A stretch of 64,000 nucleotides of DNA, taken from the NCBI RefSeq assembly GCF_017355965.1, contig NZ_JAFIQW010000001.1:558001-622000 (forward strand). The letters are read 5' to 3'. Source of the stretch: Desertivibrio insolitus. Its GTDB lineage: Bacteria; Actinomycetota; Actinomycetes; Actinomycetales; Microbacteriaceae. Made by a program: the position numbers and the translations under genes. Numbering within the stretch: position 1 is the first letter of the stretch; every line of letters begins with the position of its first letter. Under the pieces are notes generated by a model that saw nothing but the letters and a program-made list of their open reading frames with translations, was not told the DNA's origin and ran no database searches. Positions 61,745-64,000 of this stretch are shown here, one piece after another.

Positions 61745-64000
61745 CTACTCGTCCTCTTCCTCCTCCTGGCCCGGGAGCGGCGGGAAGAAGCCGCCGTTGC
61801 CGTTTCCGTTCCCATTGCCGTTGCCGTTCCCGTTGCCCTGATCCTCCTCGGGCTGCTCGGGCTGCGGCTGCTCGGGCGCGGGCGCCTGGGTCGGCGCCGG
61901 CGACGGCTCGGCGGTCTCGTCGGGAGCCGGGGCGGGCGCCGGAGCAGGCGCGGGAGCCGGGGCCGGCTCGGGCTCCGGGGCGGGCGCGTAGGTCAGGCCG
62001 GATGCCGGCGCGGCGAACGCCTCGCCCCCGTACTGCCCGATGGCGGCCTCGAGCAGCGCGCGCGTCACGCGGTGCCGCATCGTCGTGCCGCCCGAGACGT
62101 CCTGCAGGGAGTAGGCCCCGGTGATGTTGCCGACCCAGGTCGCGGTCGCCACCTCGGTGGTCGCGGCGACCATCCAGGTCTGCGCCGCGTCATCCGTCGT
62201 TCCGGTCTTGCCGAGCACGGGCGCCGAACCGCCAGGGTTCGAGGCCGTGCCGGTGCCGTTCGCGACGACCTGCTCGAGCGCGTACGCCACGGTGTTCGCC
62301 ACCTCGGGCTCGATCGCTTGGCGGCACGACGGGGTCTGCCCGCCGAGCTCCTCGCCGTCGGCGCTCACCACGCGGTCGACGATGATCGGGTCGCAGAAGG
62401 TGCCCTCGTTCGCGAACGCCGCGATCGCCGCCGCCATCGTCAGAGGCGCGATCGTGTTGGTGCCGAGCGTCGCGGCGGGGTTCGTCTCGAGCGGCTCGCC
62501 GCCGGCGGTGTGCACACCGAGCGACTCGGCGGTCGAGCGGATGTCGCAGAGGTCGAGCTGCCGGGTCATGTCGATGTACGCGGTGTTGACCGACTGCATC
62601 GTGGCCTGCAGCACGCTGATGCGGCCGAAGGTGGCGCCGCCGGAGTTCTCCGGTGCCCAGGTGCCCGAGTGCCCATCGGTGCAGGAGTCCTCGAAGTCGG
62701 ACAGGTCGAACGTCTGGTTGCGACCGTTGACGGTCTCGTAGAGGGTGTTGCCCGCCGCGAGCCACGACGCCAGCGTGAAGACCTTGTACGTCGAGCCGGT
62801 CTGGAAGCCGCTCGAGCCGCCGTAGGCGTTGTCCGTGGAGTAGTTGACCGCGGTGGAGGTCGGGTCCTCGGCGTCGCGGCCGGGGTCGTAGTCCTTGTTC
62901 TGCACCATCGTCAGCACGCGCCCGGTTCCGACCTCGACGGAGACGTTCGCGCCGCCCAGCTCCAGCTGAGTGCTGTCGTTCGGCACCGCCGCGTCCATCG
63001 CCTGCTGCGCCGTGGTGTTCAGGTCGGTGTCGAGGGTCGTGTAGACGTCGTAGCCGCCGAGGCGCCAGTTGGCGCGGCGCTCCTCGGGCGTCTCGCCGAA
63101 CGCGGGGATGTCGGCGACGCTGCGCTGCACGTAGTCGCAGAAGAACTGCGCATCCGACGTCGCAGCGACGCAGCCGTTCCTAGGCTCGCTGAGCGTCGTC
63201 TCGATCGGCGTCGCGATCGCCTCGTCGTACTGCGCCTGGTCGATGTAGCCCTCGTCGAGCATCGAGTCGAGGATGAAGTCGCGCCGCTCGCGGTTGGCCT
63301 CGTAGTTGTCCTCGGTCGAGAGGTTGCGCGAGGCGGGGTACTGCACGATCGCGATCAGGCTGGCCGCCTGCGCGAGCGTCAGGTCCGCCGCGTTCACCGA
63401 GAAGTAGCGCTGGGCCGCGGCCTGCACGCCGTAGGTGGCGCGCCCGAAGTTCGCGATGTTGAGGTAGGCGAGGAGGATCTCGTCCTTCGTGTACGTCTTC
63501 TCGAGCGCGAGGGCGAGCCGCATCTCCTCGATCTTGCGGCTGGCGGTCTGCGCGACCGCGTCCTCGTACGCCTGCTCGTCGCCGGACTGCTCCGCCTCGA
63601 CAATCCAGATGTTGCGTACGAGCTGCATCGTGAGCGTCGACGCCCCGGAGGTGACCTCGCCGGCGCTGAGGTTGCCGAGGATGGCCCGGGCGACGCCCGC
63701 CATGTCGACCCCGTTGTGCGAGTAGAAGCGCCGGTCCTCACCGGCGACGGCGGCGTCCTTGAGGAACTGGGAGACCTCGTCCCAGCCGAGCTCCTCGCGG
63801 TTCTGGTTGTAGACGGTCGCGATCTGCACGGGGCCGTCGGGACCATTCCCCCAGATCACGTTGCGCTGCGGCAGGGCGCCGACCTCGAGGTAGTCGGGGA
63901 TGTTGTTGATCGCCGCGATGCCCGTGTTGGCGGCGACGCCGGTGACGGCGACCGCCGGCGCCATCATCGCGGTGACGAGCACCCCCGCGATCGCGCTCGT
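61745..64000 (-). CDS. Class A penicillin-binding protein (PonA-type), 5' end beyond window
   Basis: At least 751 residues of a bifunctional transglycosylase/transpeptidase; the frame runs off the right edge before a start. Visible are the transglycosylase motifs AVAGEDRRFYSHNGVD and TMQLVRNIW, the transpeptidase SxxK in TGSTYKVF, SxN in QSVNTAY and KTG in LGKTGTTDDA. It polymerises and crosslinks peptidoglycan outside the membrane. The C-terminal tail is an extended Pro-Ala repeat (PAPAPAPAPA) followed by a Gly-Asn repeat (GNGNGNGNGN) and acidic end, probably wall-spanning. Confidence 0.95.
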   Translation of the reverse strand, partial: TSAIAGVLVTAMMAPAVAVTGVAANTGIAAINNIPDYLEVGALPQRNVIWGNGPDGPVQIATVYNQNREELGWDEVSQFLKDAAVAGEDRRFYSHNGVDMAGVARAILGNLSAGEVTSGASTLTMQLVRNIWIVEAEQSGDEQAYEDAVAQTASRKIEEMRLALALEKTYTKDEILLAYLNIANFGRATYGVQAAAQRYFSVNAADLTLAQAASLIAIVQYPASRNLSTEDNYEANRERRDFILDSMLDEGYIDQAQYDEAIATPIETTLSEPRNGCVAATSDAQFFCDYVQRSVADIPAFGETPEERRANWRLGGYDVYTTLDTDLNTTAQQAMDAAVPNDSTQLELGGANVSVEVGTGRVLTMVQNKDYDPGRDAEDPTSTAVNYSTDNAYGGSSGFQTGSTYKVFTLASWLAAGNTLYETVNGRNQTFDLSDFEDSCTDGHSGTWAPENSGGATFGRISVLQATMQSVNTAYIDMTRQLDLCDIRSTAESLGVHTAGGEPLETNPAATLGTNTIAPLTMAAAIAAFANEGTFCDPIIVDRVVSADGEELGGQTPSCRQAIEPEVANTVAYALEQVVANGTGTASNPGGSAPVLGKTGTTDDAAQTWMVAATTEVATATWVGNITGAYSLQDVSGGTTMRHRVTRALLEAAIGQYGGEAFAAPASGLTYAPAPEPEPAPAPAPAPAPAPAPDETAEPSPAPTQAPAPEQPQPEQPEEDQGNGNGNGNGNGNGNGGFFPPLPGQEEEEDE

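Overview
The window reads as chromosomal DNA of a high-GC (roughly 70 % G+C by eye) actinobacterium, most likely a member of the Microbacteriaceae. Supporting markers are mycothiol synthase MshD, an orphan GlnR-type regulator, SenX3-RegX3, CarD, SigK-RskA, an IdeR/DtxR-type repressor, polyphosphate kinase in a Pho cluster, a WXG100 protein, and actinobacterial families such as DUF3263, DUF3027, DUF4032 and DUF2530. Gene density is high, stop/start overlaps (ATGA, GTGA) are common, and no prophage, transposase, CRISPR array or conjugation gene is visible.

Layout. 0-4.5 kb: a small protein with a DUF4386 membrane protein and an MDR reductase, an RsmC-like methyltransferase, a divergent MerR/SDR pair and tRNA-Arg(CCT). 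4.5-10.1 kb: a zinc import locus (aztB-aztD-aztC-aztD leftward, aztA rightward) around a Zur-like box. 10-14.2 kb: an HNH nuclease with a possible small leader ORF and terminator, two paralogous cell-wall hydrolases with matching riboswitch-like leaders, and a DtxR-type regulator. 14.3-24.3 kb: serC, small membrane/acidic/cold-shock proteins, a helicase-associated protein and an XPB-type helicase around a third peptidase, an OmpR-type two-component system and a WXG100 protein. 24.4-30.2 kb: groL with two CIRCE operators, cspA, LytR_C, DUF3263, msrB, tRNA-Thr(TGT), a TetR regulator and a DsbA-like protein. 30.4-37.1 kb: an MsiK-type ATPase, a DUF4032 protein and the rlmB/cysS/ispDF/carD operon. 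38-54 kb: a phosphate and nitrogen block (regX3-senX3, phoU, gpmA, glnR-mshD, ppk, mutT1, pstSCAB). 54-64 kb: a tetR/reductase pair, sigK-rskA, an esterase, tRNA-Lys(TTT), two exported or propeller-like unknowns and a class A penicillin-binding protein cut by the right edge.

How they work together. SenX3-RegX3 sits with PhoU, Ppk and PstSCAB. Direct 11-bp PHO-box repeats lie before phoU, ppk and pstS, so phosphate import, polyphosphate storage and signalling appear to be one regulon. The azt locus is a self-contained zinc uptake unit. The cell-envelope theme recurs in the NlpC/P60, two M23 and PBP genes.

Two non-coding signals stand out. First, a family of about 60-bp intergenic elements shares a symmetric four-box layout (19-14-19 nt steps in the best copies) although the box sequences differ between copies. 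Second, at least fourteen genes carry a TANNNT-like hexamer 6-8 nt before the start codon, the signature of leaderless mRNAs. The heptamer GGATGCC/GGCATCC is also clearly over-used, inside genes and in terminators alike.
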